This document shows, piece by piece, positions 25,156 through 34,527 of a DNA stretch of 64,000 bases; within the stretch, counting starts at the first letter, position 1, and each line of letters begins with the position of its first letter. The DNA comes from Levilactobacillus yonginensis. Its GTDB lineage: Bacteria > Bacillota > Bacilli > Lactobacillales > Lactobacillaceae. The notes below the pieces were generated by a model. The model did not search any database, had not been told where the DNA came from, and worked only from the letters and a program-made list of their open reading frames with translations. Both the position numbers and the translations under genes were made by a program. The DNA lies in assembly GCF_964065165.1 (NCBI RefSeq), contig NZ_OZ061549.1:1984001-2048000 (forward strand), in the 5' to 3' direction.

Positions 25156-26601
25156 ATGAAAGAAGAACAACCAAAGACAAATTGGCGGCCAGTACGTTTT
25201 GGCGAAGCCATTACCATCTTATTAGCAATGTTAGTCATTATGGGTTTTGGAGTTATCAAATTCGGGTTATCACCAATGACCCCCGTGTTACTAGTAATCG
25301 CGTTAGTCATTCTGTGGGCCAAGCTTCGTGGCGCTGAATGGGATGACATTCACGGTGGCATTATTGAAGGAATTAAAACTGGGATTATTCCCATCTTCAT
25401 CTTTATTTTAATCGGGGCGTTGATCAGTGTTTGGATCGCCGCTGGGATTATTCCTTCCATGATGGTCTTCGGGTTTCATTTAATTTCTGCACAGTGGTTC
25501 GTTCCTTCCGTATTCCTAGTTTGTGCTATTATCGGGACGTCCATTGGGAGTGCCTTCACCATCATCTCAACCATTGGAATTGCCCTCTTCGGAATGGGGA
25601 CCACGATGGGCTTCAACCCAGCTTTAGTTGCTGGGGCCATCATCTCCGGTGCTATCTTTGGTGATAAGACGTCACCACTTTCTGACTCGACTAACCTGGC
25701 TTCGGCCATCGCTGAATCTGAATTGTTTGCCCACATTAAGAACTTGATGTGGTCCACGATTCCCGCTTTCTTGGTTTCCTTAGTGCTCTACTTCATCATG
25801 GGAACCGGTGCTTCTGACACCAATGCTTTAGGCAAAATCAATGCGACGTTGGCGACGTTAAACGGCCACTTTGCTATTACTTGGTGGGCAGCTTTACCAT
25901 TAGTTATTATGTTGGTTTGTGCTTGGCGGAAAGTTCCTGCAATCGCGACCTTGTTGATCAACATTGGTTTGGCTATCGTCATGATTTTCATTGAAAAGCC
26001 TTCAACGTCTCTGAGCAGTATTGCCACAATGATTGAATCTGGCTTTGTTTCTAAGACTGGTAACGCTAGTGTAGATGCTTTGCTGACTCGTGGTGGGATC
26101 AGTGCCATGATGTCCACCGTTTCCCTGATTATCCTGACGCTGACCTTGGGTGGCTTGTTGATGAAGTTCAACATCATCCAAACGGCCATGGTACCGTTGG
26201 CTAAGCGCCTGAAGAGTTCTGGTTCATTAGTTACAGCCGCTATCCTGTCTGGGATTGGCGTAAACGTCTTCGTTGGTGAACAGTACTTATCCGTTATCCT
26301 ACCCGGGAAAGCCTTCAAACAAACCTTCAACGACCGTGGCTTGGACAACTTGGCCTTGAGCCGGGTCCTTGAAGATGGTGGGACCGTTATCAACTACTTG
26401 GTTCCATGGGGGGTTGCCGCCGTGTTCGCTGCCAACACGTTAGGGGTCTCTACGTTGGCATACCTACCATTCTGTTTCTTCAGTCTCTTATCGCCACTCT
26501 TCTCTATCCTCAGTGGGTTCACTGGTGTTGGGTTGAAGCGCCTGCCTTCTAGTGATGACAGTAGTGCTACGGCCGCAACGATGGCCGCTGATGGCCGTTA
26601 A
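25156..26601 (+). CDS. NhaC-family transporter, probable tyrosine-linked (YheL-like)
   Basis: 481-residue membrane protein with about 11-12 helices. NhaC antiporter signatures are GTSIGSAFTIISTIG, GAIISGAIFGDKTSPLSDSTNLAS and NVFVGEQYLSVILPG. NhaC proteins are annotated as Na+/H+ antiporters, but lactobacillar members behind tyrosine T-boxes were proposed as tyrosine transporters, and the leader here reads Tyr. The ATG follows GAGGAG. Single-gene unit ended by a strong bidirectional terminator. Family sure; substrate inferred from regulation. Confidence 0.88.
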   Translation: MKEEQPKTNWRPVRFGEAITILLAMLVIMGFGVIKFGLSPMTPVLLVIALVILWAKLRGAEWDDIHGGIIEGIKTGIIPIFIFILIGALISVWIAAGIIPSMMVFGFHLISAQWFVPSVFLVCAIIGTSIGSAFTIISTIGIALFGMGTTMGFNPALVAGAIISGAIFGDKTSPLSDSTNLASAIAESELFAHIKNLMWSTIPAFLVSLVLYFIMGTGASDTNALGKINATLATLNGHFAITWWAALPLVIMLVCAWRKVPAIATLLINIGLAIVMIFIEKPSTSLSSIATMIESGFVSKTGNASVDALLTRGGISAMMSTVSLIILTLTLGGLLMKFNIIQTAMVPLAKRLKSSGSLVTAAILSGIGVNVFVGEQYLSVILPGKAFKQTFNDRGLDNLALSRVLEDGGTVINYLVPWGVAAVFAANTLGVSTLAYLPFCFFSLLSPLFSILSGFTGVGLKRLPSSDDSSATAATMAADGR

Positions 26602-26614
26602 TCAATAACTTTAT

Positions 26615-26651
26615 AAAAAAGTCCAGCACCCTAGAGGTGTTGGACTTTTTT
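26615..26651. terminator. Bidirectional terminator between nhaC-like gene and regulator
   Basis: AAAAAAGTCCA-CACC pairs with GGTG-TGGACTTTTTT around a 5-nt loop; A and T tracts on both sides serve both strands. It covers the end of the regulator gene. Confidence 0.92.
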
Positions 26652-27287
26652 GGTGTAAATGTAGTCTGCGGCGTTGAGGTTCAACGTAATTTCCCGGTGC
26701 TGTGGTAATTCTAAATACAATAGATTTAAGTTGCGGTCGCATTTGGTGATCCGCACGGGAACGTCCAACGGTAGCGCAATTTCTTGCAGGTAGTCAACTA
26801 AGTCGGTTGTTTCCAAGTAGCTTTGGCAAATGACTTGCTGGCCGGTCACGACGTCGCTGAGGCGGGTGATGTGGGTGTCATCCAGAACGCGACAGAGTTC
26901 CAGAACGCCGCCAAAGGGGCTCCGTTCTGGTTGACCGAGATAAGAATTGAGGGCAGTAGCGGTTGCTGGTGTTAAAGTATCCGCCATGGCCCAAGCCTGA
27001 GCGGGAACTTGTGATAAAGGCAACTTCAGCTGTTGTGTCAAGAGAACTTCACAAAGGCGGTAGTTATGTAGTAACTGACAGGCAAGGTGACGACCGCGGT
27101 CGGTGAGAGTTACCCCGGTGTAACGGCGGCGGTCGACTAATTCATCACGTTGCAGTAGCCGCGTGGTTTCAGTTACGGTAGCTGGTGAAACGTTGGCAAA
27201 GTGGCGAATCTGTTTATTGCTGACTCGTGGCCGAGCAAAGCTGCACTCAGCAATGATTTTTAAGTATGAATGACGCTGGTGTTCCAT
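26631..27287 (-). CDS. DtxR/MntR-family metal-dependent regulator
   Basis: 218 residues. A winged helix-turn-helix at about 7-65 (RVSNKQIRHFANVSPATVTETTRLLQRDELV) is followed by the DtxR dimer/metal region (HNYRLCEVLLTQQL, AWAMADTLTPAT) and a C-terminal FeoA/SH3-like domain. The usual metal ligands are only partly kept: the canonical dimer-domain H-H-x-x-E appears as HNYRLCEVL. It is divergent from the mntH-uspA cluster, so it most likely controls manganese uptake. The sequence CCCTAAAAAA(A/G)TGTTT appears near its own promoter and at the mntH promoter. The ATG lacks a strong ribosome site. Confidence 0.8.
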   Translation of the reverse strand: MEHQRHSYLKIIAECSFARPRVSNKQIRHFANVSPATVTETTRLLQRDELVDRRRYTGVTLTDRGRHLACQLLHNYRLCEVLLTQQLKLPLSQVPAQAWAMADTLTPATATALNSYLGQPERSPFGGVLELCRVLDDTHITRLSDVVTGQQVICQSYLETTDLVDYLQEIALPLDVPVRITKCDRNLNLLYLELPQHREITLNLNAADYIYTKKVQHL

Positions 27288-27534
27288 CTAATCAACTCCC
27301 CAGTCAGATCAGAAAATGTTAATCTCCCCTAAAAAAATGTTTATTACAGTTAAAAGTCTACCCGTAAGTGGTAGATGTTGCAAGTTTTCTTTTTTACTCC
27401 TTATTTGAGTGACTAATTGTACGTACTTTTAGACGGTAAATACCGAAGGCTGGGCATTTATTCACTAATTAAAGTTATTTTTGAAAAAGTTTTGGGTTAT
27501 TCTGGTCGGTGAAATGATGACTAGAATGGCAATG

Positions 27535-27636
27535 ATGAAAGCGCTTAAAACACTAAAATAAAAATTAACCAAGGTATATTAAAGAGTTAAGTATCCCTAA
27601 AAAAGTGTTTGATTTAGCAAAACATTGAGTTACAAT
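27535..27636 (+). promoter_or_regulatory. mntH1 promoter region with cre-like box and putative metal-regulator site
   Basis: Promoter TTGATT (27609-27614), 16-nt spacer, TACAAT (27631-27636). CCCTAAAAAAGTGTTT overlaps the -35, and CCCTAAAAAAATGTTT recurs at about 27325-27340 in front of the divergent regulator. A cre-like palindrome ATGAAAGCGCTTAAAA sits at 27535-27550. The rest of the 27288-27669 gap is AT-rich with no gene. Confidence 0.65.
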
Positions 27637-27669
27637 GGGCCTTGTAGGAAATAGAAGGGGGTCTTCGTT

Positions 27670-29256
27670 TTGAGTGATACACCAAAGAAGCACAAACTCA
27701 TTGAGTACGCCAATGGGCGCTCGCTTGAAGAGATTAACGGTACGGTTAAAGTACCCAAGGGGAAAGGGTTCTGGAAAACACTATTTATGTATTCTGGGCC
27801 TGGCGCGTTAGTTGCGGTTGGTTACATGGATCCAGGTAACTGGTCAACGTCCATCACTGGTGGGCAAAATTTCCAATATCTATTAATGTCGATTATCTTG
27901 ATCTCAAGTTTGATCGCGATGTTGTTGCAATACATGGCGGCTAAACTTGGTATCGTGAGTCAGATGGATTTGGCCCAAGCGATTCGGGCCCGGACGAGTA
28001 AGTCGTTGGGGATTGTTTTATGGATCATGACAGAATTTGCGATTATGGCGACGGATATTGCTGAAGTTATTGGGGCAGCGATTGCCCTGTATTTGCTCTT
28101 CCACATTCCGTTGGTTGTTGCGGTATTTATTACGGTATTAGATGTTTTGCTATTATTACTGTTAACCAAGATTGGTTTCCGGAAAATTGAAGCTATCGTG
28201 GTTTGTCTGATTCTGGTTATCTTAGTGGTCTTTGCCTACGAAGTGGCGCTGTCTAATCCCGATTGGGGTGGCGTTATTGCTGGTTTAGTACCGAGTGCTA
28301 AGACGATTTCTTCAACGCCACAAGTTGGCGGCCAAACCCCAATCAGTGGGGCATTAGGAATTATTGGGGCCACAGTGATGCCACATAATCTTTATCTGCA
28401 TTCAGCAATTTCGCAAACACGGGAAATTGACCATAATGATGAAGACGATGTTGCACGTACAGTTAAGTTCACCAGCTGGGATTCCAATATTCAGTTGACC
28501 TTAGCCTTCTTCGTCAACGCCTTACTGTTGGTCATGGGAGTTGCTGTGTTCAAGAGTGGCTCAGTGAAAGATCCTTCATTCTTCGGTCTATTCCAAGCCT
28601 TGTCGGATACAAGTACCATGAGTAACGGTGTCCTAGCTGGCGTAGCCAAGACGGGAATTCTATCGACGCTGTTTGCCGTTGCCTTACTTGCTTCTGGGCA
28701 AAATTCAACTATCACCGGGACTTTGACGGGTCAGGTTATCATGGAAGGTTTCGTTCACATGCGGATGCCGCTCTGGTTGCGGCGGTTAGTCACCCGGTTG
28801 ATTTCTGTGATTCCGGTTCTGATTTGTGTGATGTTAACGAGTGGGAAGAGTGCCATTGCTGAACATGAAGCTCTTAACGACCTGATGAACAATTCGCAAG
28901 TCTTTCTGGCCTTTGCCCTACCGTTCTCCATGCTACCGTTATTGTTAATGACGGATAGTAAGTTGGAAATGGGACAACGATTCAAGAACACTCTGTGGGT
29001 TAAGATATTAGGCTGGATTTCTGTGTTAGCTCTGACCTACCTGAACTTGATTAACATGCCAGCATCCATTCAAGGTTTTTATGGGGATACGATTACAGCT
29101 GGCCAAAAGATTTTCGCGAACAATTTGGCTTACGCCCTGGACGCTGCGATTATTGCCATGTTGATTTGGACGGTTCTAGAATTACACCGTGGTAGTAAGC
29201 GGGTTGCCGCTCAGCTCCGTGCTGAACAGAATGCAACCACGAAAGAGGAGGCCTAA
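27670..29256 (+). CDS. mntH: NRAMP Mn2+ transporter MntH (copy 1)
   Basis: 528-residue NRAMP importer with about 11 helices, proton-driven uptake of Mn2+ (also Fe2+, Cd2+). The metal-binding motifs are present: DPGNWSTS in helix 1 and MPHNLYLHS in helix 6. A conserved N-terminal soluble stretch (KHKLIEYANGRSLEEINGTV) is shared with copy 2. The TTG start at 27670 follows GAAGGGG. A uspA gene follows 3 nt after its stop, and this two-gene unit is repeated directly downstream. High Mn uptake is typical of lactobacilli that use Mn2+ against superoxide. Confidence 0.95.
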   Translation: MSDTPKKHKLIEYANGRSLEEINGTVKVPKGKGFWKTLFMYSGPGALVAVGYMDPGNWSTSITGGQNFQYLLMSIILISSLIAMLLQYMAAKLGIVSQMDLAQAIRARTSKSLGIVLWIMTEFAIMATDIAEVIGAAIALYLLFHIPLVVAVFITVLDVLLLLLLTKIGFRKIEAIVVCLILVILVVFAYEVALSNPDWGGVIAGLVPSAKTISSTPQVGGQTPISGALGIIGATVMPHNLYLHSAISQTREIDHNDEDDVARTVKFTSWDSNIQLTLAFFVNALLLVMGVAVFKSGSVKDPSFFGLFQALSDTSTMSNGVLAGVAKTGILSTLFAVALLASGQNSTITGTLTGQVIMEGFVHMRMPLWLRRLVTRLISVIPVLICVMLTSGKSAIAEHEALNDLMNNSQVFLAFALPFSMLPLLLMTDSKLEMGQRFKNTLWVKILGWISVLALTYLNLINMPASIQGFYGDTITAGQKIFANNLAYALDAAIIAMLIWTVLELHRGSKRVAAQLRAEQNATTKEEA

Positions 29257-29259
29257 CTA

Positions 29260-29691
29260 ATGGCAACGACTTTTAAACGAATTTTAGTTGGCGTTGATGA
29301 TTCAGCAGACGCCTTATTAGCCTTTGATTACGCAATTCATCAGGCAAAGAAGGACGATGCTGAGCTCGTCATTGTCTCCGTGTTGGAAAATGATGAAATG
29401 AACGTGTACCAGGCACTGGACAGTGATTACATCCACGGGGAACGGGATGCACTGAAGGAACACGTGAAAACCTATCAACAACAGGCTGAAGCAGCGGGCG
29501 TTACCAGGGTTAAGGTGATCGTCGCTGAGGGAGAACCTGGTGAAACAATTGTGAAGAATGTGATTCCTCACGTTGAACCGGATTTACTGGTCATTGGATC
29601 AATTGCCAAGAAAGGTGTTAGCCGACATTTTGGGAGCCAAGCAGCTTACATGGCCAAGTACGCCAAGATTTCGGTCATGGTGGTCCGTTAA
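29260..29691 (+). CDS. Universal stress protein, mntH-linked (copy 1)
   Basis: 143-residue UspA-domain protein. Seen: FKRILVGVDDSADALLAFDYAIHQA at the start and the ATP-binding IGSIAKKGVSRHFGSQAAYMAKYA near the end. The ATG follows GAGGAGGCC, 3 nt after the mntH stop, so translation is probably coupled. Linkage of Usp to MntH is repeated in the next unit. The role may be to sense ATP or stress for the transporter; that is inference. Confidence 0.93.
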   Translation: MATTFKRILVGVDDSADALLAFDYAIHQAKKDDAELVIVSVLENDEMNVYQALDSDYIHGERDALKEHVKTYQQQAEAAGVTRVKVIVAEGEPGETIVKNVIPHVEPDLLVIGSIAKKGVSRHFGSQAAYMAKYAKISVMVVR

Positions 29692-29719
29692 ACCTTACGA
29701 AAGTAAAATGACTTATCCG

Positions 29720-29758
29720 AAGTCGGTCAAGCTGGAAGTCCAGCCTGGCCGGCTTTTT
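29720..29758 (+). terminator. Terminator of the first mntH-uspA unit
   Basis: AAGTCGGTCAAGCTGG pairs with CCAGCCTGGCCGGCTT (a few wobbles and one mismatch), followed by T5. Confidence 0.8.
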
Positions 29759-29883
29759 GCGACTAATTGTTTGGTAGCAATGAGAAACTTCTTAAATGGG
29801 AGGGCAAACGGTACTTTTCGGGAGCGACTAGCCTTACACTTGCCGTGGCTCAGGTAAGGTGGGTCGTTAGGGGGAGTGATTGG

Positions 29884-31446
29884 ATGGACAAGGAAAAGAA
29901 ACATAAGTTGATTGAGTATGCCAATGGTCGGTCACTGGAAGAAATCAATGGCACGGTCAAGGTTCCCAAGGATCTGGGATTTTGGAAAACGTTGTTTGCT
30001 TATTCTGGACCTGGTGCGTTGGTTGCCGTGGGGTATATGGATCCTGGGAACTGGTCGACTTCCATTACTGGTGGCCAAAACTTTCAATATTTATTGATGT
30101 CTGTCATCTTGATGTCAAGTTTGATTGCGATGCTCTTACAGTACATGGCAGCTAAACTTGGCATCGTGAGTCAGATGGATTTGGCCCAAGCCATTCGGGC
30201 TCGAACCAGTAAGTCATTGGGCGTAGTTTTGTGGTTACTCACGGAGTTAGCCATTATGGCGACGGATATTGCCGAGGTCATTGGGGCAGCAATCGCGTTG
30301 TATCTGCTCTTTCACATTCCGTTGGTCATTGCCGTCTTTATCACGGTGTTCGATGTGCTGTTACTCTTGTTATTAACGAAGGTGGGATTCCGGAAGATTG
30401 AAGCAATTGTTGTTTGTTTGATCATGGTAATTTTGTTCGTCTTCGTTTATCAAGTTGCGCTGTCTAAGCCAGATTGGTTAGGGGTGGCCAAAGGATTGAT
30501 TCCAACGACTAAGACGTTCTCCACGGGTACGCAGGTCAGTGGGATGACGCCGTTGAACGGAGCTTTGGGAATCATCGGTGCAACCGTCATGCCACATAAC
30601 TTATACCTGCACTCGGCTATTTCTCAAACCCGGTCGATCGATCACAATGATGAAGACGATGTGGCGCGGACGGTTAAATTTGCAGGGCTGGATTCAAACA
30701 TTCAGCTGACCTTTGCCTTCTTTGTCAACGCTTTACTTCTGATTATGGGGGTCGCGGTCTTCAAGACTGGCGCGGTCAAGGATCCATCGTTCTTCGGGCT
30801 GTTCCATGCCTTGTCAGACACTAGCACCATGAGCAACGGGTTGTTGAGTAGTGTTGCACGGACCGGTGTTTTGTCTACGCTGTTTGCAGTGGCCTTGTTA
30901 GCTTCCGGGCAAAATTCTACGATTACTGGGACGCTATCTGGGCAAGTTATCATGGAAGGTTTCGTCCACATGCGGATGCCCTTGTGGCTGCGGCGGCTGG
31001 TGACCCGGTTATTGTCCGTGATTCCCGTCTTGATCTGTGTCGTGTTGACCAGTGGTAAGAGCGACATTGCTGAACACGAGGCCCTCAACGACTTAATGAA
31101 CAATTCACAAGTCTTTCTAGCGTTTGCGTTACCGTTCTCGATGTTACCGTTGCTGATGATGACGGATAGCAAGTTGGAAATGGGAGAACGGTTCAAGAAT
31201 TCTTGGTGGCTAAAGATTCTGGGTTGGTTTTCCGTGATCAGCCTGACCTTTCTGAATATGGAAGGCTTGCCGGGTCAGGTCCAGGGCTTCTTTGGGAGCA
31301 ATGTGACGGGCGACAAGTTGCTGCTGGCCAATGGCATTGCTTACGTATTGATTTTTGCAGTGTTGGCGTTGTTGACGTGGACGGTGGTCGATTTACACCG
31401 CGGTAATCGGCGACTGGCGGCAGCTAAAGCTAAGGATTTAGAGTAG
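29884..31446 (+). CDS. mntH: NRAMP Mn2+ transporter MntH (copy 2)
   Basis: 520-residue paralog of the preceding NRAMP transporter, highly similar along its length, with the same DPGNWSTS and MPHNLYLHS motifs. The start is ATG 29884 after GGGGGAGTG; the upstream in-frame extension covers the terminator region and is not homologous to copy 1. Differences cluster in the loop around residues 190-215 and the last 60 residues. No clear promoter is seen in the 192-nt gap, so it may be read from its own weak promoter or by read-through. Confidence 0.94.
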   Translation: MDKEKKHKLIEYANGRSLEEINGTVKVPKDLGFWKTLFAYSGPGALVAVGYMDPGNWSTSITGGQNFQYLLMSVILMSSLIAMLLQYMAAKLGIVSQMDLAQAIRARTSKSLGVVLWLLTELAIMATDIAEVIGAAIALYLLFHIPLVIAVFITVFDVLLLLLLTKVGFRKIEAIVVCLIMVILFVFVYQVALSKPDWLGVAKGLIPTTKTFSTGTQVSGMTPLNGALGIIGATVMPHNLYLHSAISQTRSIDHNDEDDVARTVKFAGLDSNIQLTFAFFVNALLLIMGVAVFKTGAVKDPSFFGLFHALSDTSTMSNGLLSSVARTGVLSTLFAVALLASGQNSTITGTLSGQVIMEGFVHMRMPLWLRRLVTRLLSVIPVLICVVLTSGKSDIAEHEALNDLMNNSQVFLAFALPFSMLPLLMMTDSKLEMGERFKNSWWLKILGWFSVISLTFLNMEGLPGQVQGFFGSNVTGDKLLLANGIAYVLIFAVLALLTWTVVDLHRGNRRLAAAKAKDLE

Positions 31447-31458
31447 GGGGAAGGATAC

Positions 31459-31890
31459 ATGCCAACAACTTTCAAAAGAATTTTAGTTGGGGTGGATGAT
31501 TCGGCGGACGCCTTACTAGCCTTTGATTACGCGATTCATCAAGCGGTTCGGGATGAGGCGGAGCTAGTGATCGTGTCAGTCCTAGAAAATGAAACGATGA
31601 GTGTTTATCAAGTTTTGGACAATGACTATATTCATGGCGAATATGATGAATTGAAGGCGCACATTCAACGTTACCAGCAACAGGCTCGTGATGCTGGGGT
31701 TAAGCATGTGCGGATGATGATTGCGGAGGGTGAGCCCGGTGAAACGATCGTTAAGGATGTGATTCCCCAGGTGCAGCCAGATATTTTGGTGGTCGGATCG
31801 ATTGCTAAGAAGGGTGTCAGTCGGCACTTTGGCAGTCAAGCGGCCTACATGGCCAAGTACGCACCCGTTTCGGTATTAGTCGTCCGGTAG
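31459..31890 (+). CDS. Universal stress protein, mntH-linked (copy 2)
   Basis: 143-residue paralog of the first mntH-linked Usp, with the same FKRILVGVDDSADALLAFDY start and GSIAKKGVSRHFGSQAAYMA end. The ATG follows AGGGGGAAGG, 12 nt after mntH2. The whole mntH-uspA pair was duplicated as a unit. Confidence 0.93.
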   Translation: MPTTFKRILVGVDDSADALLAFDYAIHQAVRDEAELVIVSVLENETMSVYQVLDNDYIHGEYDELKAHIQRYQQQARDAGVKHVRMMIAEGEPGETIVKDVIPQVQPDILVVGSIAKKGVSRHFGSQAAYMAKYAPVSVLVVR

Positions 31891-31899
31891 TCTTATTAG

Positions 31900-31949
31900 A
31901 AAAAACACGTCGTAAAAATCAGATCACCTGATTTTTACGACGTGCTTTT
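31900..31949. terminator. Terminator shared by uspA copy 2 and guaC
   Basis: Perfect 17-bp stem CACGTCGTAAAAATCAG/CTGATTTTTACGACGTG with A6 on one side and TTTTG on the other; works for both convergent genes. Confidence 0.92.
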
Positions 31950-31951
31950 GT

Positions 31952-32938
31952 TTAATAACTATCGCCATTCAAGATGGAACTCTTAACGATGACGTAGTCG
32001 ACCGTTCGAATATCCAAGAGATTACGACCGCCCGCGTAGGAAATAGAGGATTGTAGGTCCTCTTTCATAGCGTTGAGCGTGTTCGCAATATCACCACGGA
32101 ATGGGACCAACATTTGCTTACCTTCGACGTTACGGTAGGCGCCCTTTTGTTTTTCAGAGGCGGAACCCCAGTATTGCTTGAAGGTCCGACCGTCGATGGT
32201 CAGTAAACTACCAGGGGATTGTTCGTGACCGGCCAGCATTGAACCAATCATGACCATGCTAGCGCCAAATCGAACTGACTTAGCGATGTCCCCGTTATAC
32301 CGGATACCACCGTCGGCAATGATTGGCTTGCGGGCAGCCTTGGCACATAGCCGTAGGGCTGCTAGTTGCCAACCACCAGTCCCGAATCCGGTCTTGAGCT
32401 TCGTGATGCAGGCCTTACCAGGACCAATACCAACTTTAGTAGCGTCGGCACCAGCATTTTCCAGTTCACGGACAGCTTCGGGGGTACCAACGTTACCGGC
32501 AATGACGAAACTGTTTGGCAGGTGTGTTTTGATTTGCTTGATCATACGAATCACCGCGTCACTATGGCCGTGAGCAATGTCGATGGTAATGTATTCTGGC
32601 ACCAAGTTAGCAGCGGCTAACTCTTCGATAAAAGCTTGTTCGTCGGGTTTAACCCCAACACTAATGGATGCAAAGAGTGATTTTTCATGCATCCGTTCGA
32701 TAAACCCGCGTCGTTCCTCGGGTTGGAATCGGTGCATCACGTAAAAATAATCATGTTGCGCTAGCCAAACCGCCAACGGTTCATTGATCACCGTTTCCAT
32801 ATTGGCCGGTACGACGGGAATTTTAAACCGGTGGGGGCCAAATTCAATGCTGGTATCGGCTTCGCTACGGCTTTCAATGATACATTTATTAGGAATTAAT
32901 TGGATGTCTTCGTAATCAAATACTTCAGCAGGATGCAT
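31952..32938 (-). CDS. guaC: GMP reductase
   Basis: 328-residue IMPDH/GMPR-family TIM barrel that deaminates GMP to IMP with NADPH. The catalytic Cys loop is [12 protein letters not shown]. The phosphate-binding loops are [12 protein letters not shown] and MIGSMLAG, and there is no CBS domain, which separates it from IMP dehydrogenase. The ATG at 32938 is 8 nt after AAGGAG; a GTG three codons upstream overlaps that site. It lies 27 nt after purA on the same strand, so purA-guaC form a purine interconversion operon. Confidence 0.93.
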   Translation of the reverse strand: MHPAEVFDYEDIQLIPNKCIIESRSEADTSIEFGPHRFKIPVVPANMETVINEPLAVWLAQHDYFYVMHRFQPEERRGFIERMHEKSLFASISVGVKPDEQAFIEELAAANLVPEYITIDIAHGHSDAVIRMIKQIKTHLPNSFVIAGNVGTPEAVRELENAGADATKVGIGPGKACITKLKTGFGTGGWQLAALRLCAKAARKPIIADGGIRYNGDIAKSVRFGASMVMIGSMLAGHEQSPGSLLTIDGRTFKQYWGSASEKQKGAYRNVEGKQMLVPFRGDIANTLNAMKEDLQSSISYAGGRNLLDIRTVDYVIVKSSILNGDSY

Positions 32939-32965
32939 GTGGGTCACTCCTTGTACTTAGTTAGG

Positions 32966-34252
32966 TTAGGCGTTCCAGACGTCTTGTAAAATGTTGGTTT
33001 GTTCCCGGTCCGGGCCGACGGAAAGGGTAGCCAGGTCAACACCGACTAATTCAGCTAAACGCTTCACGTAGTTTTGCGCGTTAACGGGCAGTTCTTCAAC
33101 GGAATGACAGTGGGTGATGTCTTCCGTCCAGCCAGGGAATTCTTCATAGATTGGTTGACAAGCGTCCAGGTCGACCAAACTGGCTGGATAGTGGTAGATG
33201 GTTTCGCCGTTTAATTCGTAGGCAGTACATAACTTCAGGGTCTTTAACCCGGTTAAGACGTCTAAACAGTTCAATGAAAGACTGGTTAAGCCAGAAACCC
33301 GCTTGGCGTGACGGAGGACAACACTATCGAACCAACCGATTCGGCGAGGTCGTTTTGTGACCGTTCCGTATTCATGGCCAACTTCGCGAATTGTATCGCC
33401 AATTTCGTCAAATAATTCAGTTGGGAATGGCCCGTCACCAACTCGGGAGGTATAAGCTTTGCAAACACCGACAACGTGGTCGATTTTAGTAGGGCCGACA
33501 CCGGAACCGATGGTAACGCCACCAGCAACCGGGTTGGATGACGTAACGAATGGGTAAGTTCCGTGGTCAATATCGAGCATAACGCCTTGAGCACCTTCAA
33601 AGAGGACGTTCTTGCCAGCGTCGATAGCGTCATTGATGACAACGGAGGTGTCGGTGACATGGTTTTTGATTTGTTGCCCGAGGGCGTAGTATTTATTGAA
33701 GACTTCATCAAAGTCTAAAGGTTCTTCATCATATAATTTGGTTAAAACATTGTTCTTTTCGATTAAGTTTTGGCGTAGCTTGTCCGCAAAGATATCGTGG
33801 TCCAATAAGTCGGCCACCCGAATACCAATTCGTTCAGCCTTGTCCATGTAGGCAGGGCCGATTCCCTTGTTCGTGGTCCCAATCTTGTTTTCCTTAGCCT
33901 TTTCTTGGGCCTGATCTAACAGGATATGGTAGGGCAAGATGACGTGGGCCCGGTTAGAGATTCGTAAATTATCGGTTGCGACGCCATGTTCGTTAAGGTA
34001 GGCCAATTCTTCAATTAAAGATTCTGGATTTAAGACGACACCGTTACCAATCACGCTGGTCTTGTCGGCGTAGAAGATCCCTGAAGGAATCAAGCGTAAC
34101 TTGAACGTCTGACCATTGAAGACGATGGTATGACCGGCATTGTCACCACCTTGGTAGCGGGCAATGACATCAGCCTTCTCACTTAGAAAATCCGTGATCT
34201 TTCCTTTACCTTCATCGCCCCATTGACTACCAACTACTACTGTTGATGACAT
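32966..34252 (-). CDS. purA: Adenylosuccinate synthetase
   Basis: 428-residue cytosolic enzyme joining IMP and aspartate with GTP, first step from IMP to AMP. Seen: the GTP-binding [62 protein letters not shown] and late TKRPRRIGW. The ATG at 34252 is 8 nt after GAGG; the GTG three codons upstream is less likely. Divergent from purB, with PurR-like boxes in between. First gene of the purA-guaC operon. Confidence 0.96.
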   Translation of the reverse strand: MSSTVVVGSQWGDEGKGKITDFLSEKADVIARYQGGDNAGHTIVFNGQTFKLRLIPSGIFYADKTSVIGNGVVLNPESLIEELAYLNEHGVATDNLRISNRAHVILPYHILLDQAQEKAKENKIGTTNKGIGPAYMDKAERIGIRVADLLDHDIFADKLRQNLIEKNNVLTKLYDEEPLDFDEVFNKYYALGQQIKNHVTDTSVVINDAIDAGKNVLFEGAQGVMLDIDHGTYPFVTSSNPVAGGVTIGSGVGPTKIDHVVGVCKAYTSRVGDGPFPTELFDEIGDTIREVGHEYGTVTKRPRRIGWFDSVVLRHAKRVSGLTSLSLNCLDVLTGLKTLKLCTAYELNGETIYHYPASLVDLDACQPIYEEFPGWTEDITHCHSVEELPVNAQNYVKRLAELVGVDLATLSVGPDREQTNILQDVWNA

Positions 34253-34334
34253 TGCAAACACCTCATCGTTATTATTTGCTCGGCCGAACGCCCAGCAGAA
34301 ATAAGTGTATCAAGTTCGTGTGAGAAAAGCAAGC

Positions 34335-34370
34335 AAAAAACGAACAATTATTTATTTATGTTAGGTTAAA
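34335..34370. promoter_or_regulatory. PurR-type box upstream of purA
   Basis: AAAAAACGAACAATT (34336-34350) matches the Gram-positive PurBox AWWWCCGAACWWT at its core CGAAC. A weaker inverted arm ATGTTAGGTT follows at about 34358. It faces the purA-guaC operon. Confidence 0.5.
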
Positions 34371-34473
34371 GTTCTTTTAATTAAGGGAAACAACTAATTA
34401 TATAAAGATACGAAGGTGAAATAACTAGCTAAAGTAGGATGTTCTGTGATATGATTGTTTGTGGAGAAAAAAG

Positions 34474-34500
34474 CGAATAAAGTCTTTAATGTTCGGGTTT
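34474..34500. promoter_or_regulatory. PurR-type inverted boxes upstream of purB
   Basis: The complement of 34486-34500 reads AAACCCGAACATTA, one base from the PurBox AWWWCCGAACWWT, with a partner-like AAGCGAATAAAG just upstream. It lies between a -10-like TATGAT (34450) and the purB start. Confidence 0.55.
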
Positions 34501-34527
34501 TACCTGAATTCACGGGAGGAAAACACT

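Noticed and set aside
32250..32573. 107-residue frame antisense to guaC
   Set aside because: Shadow of guaC on the opposite strand.
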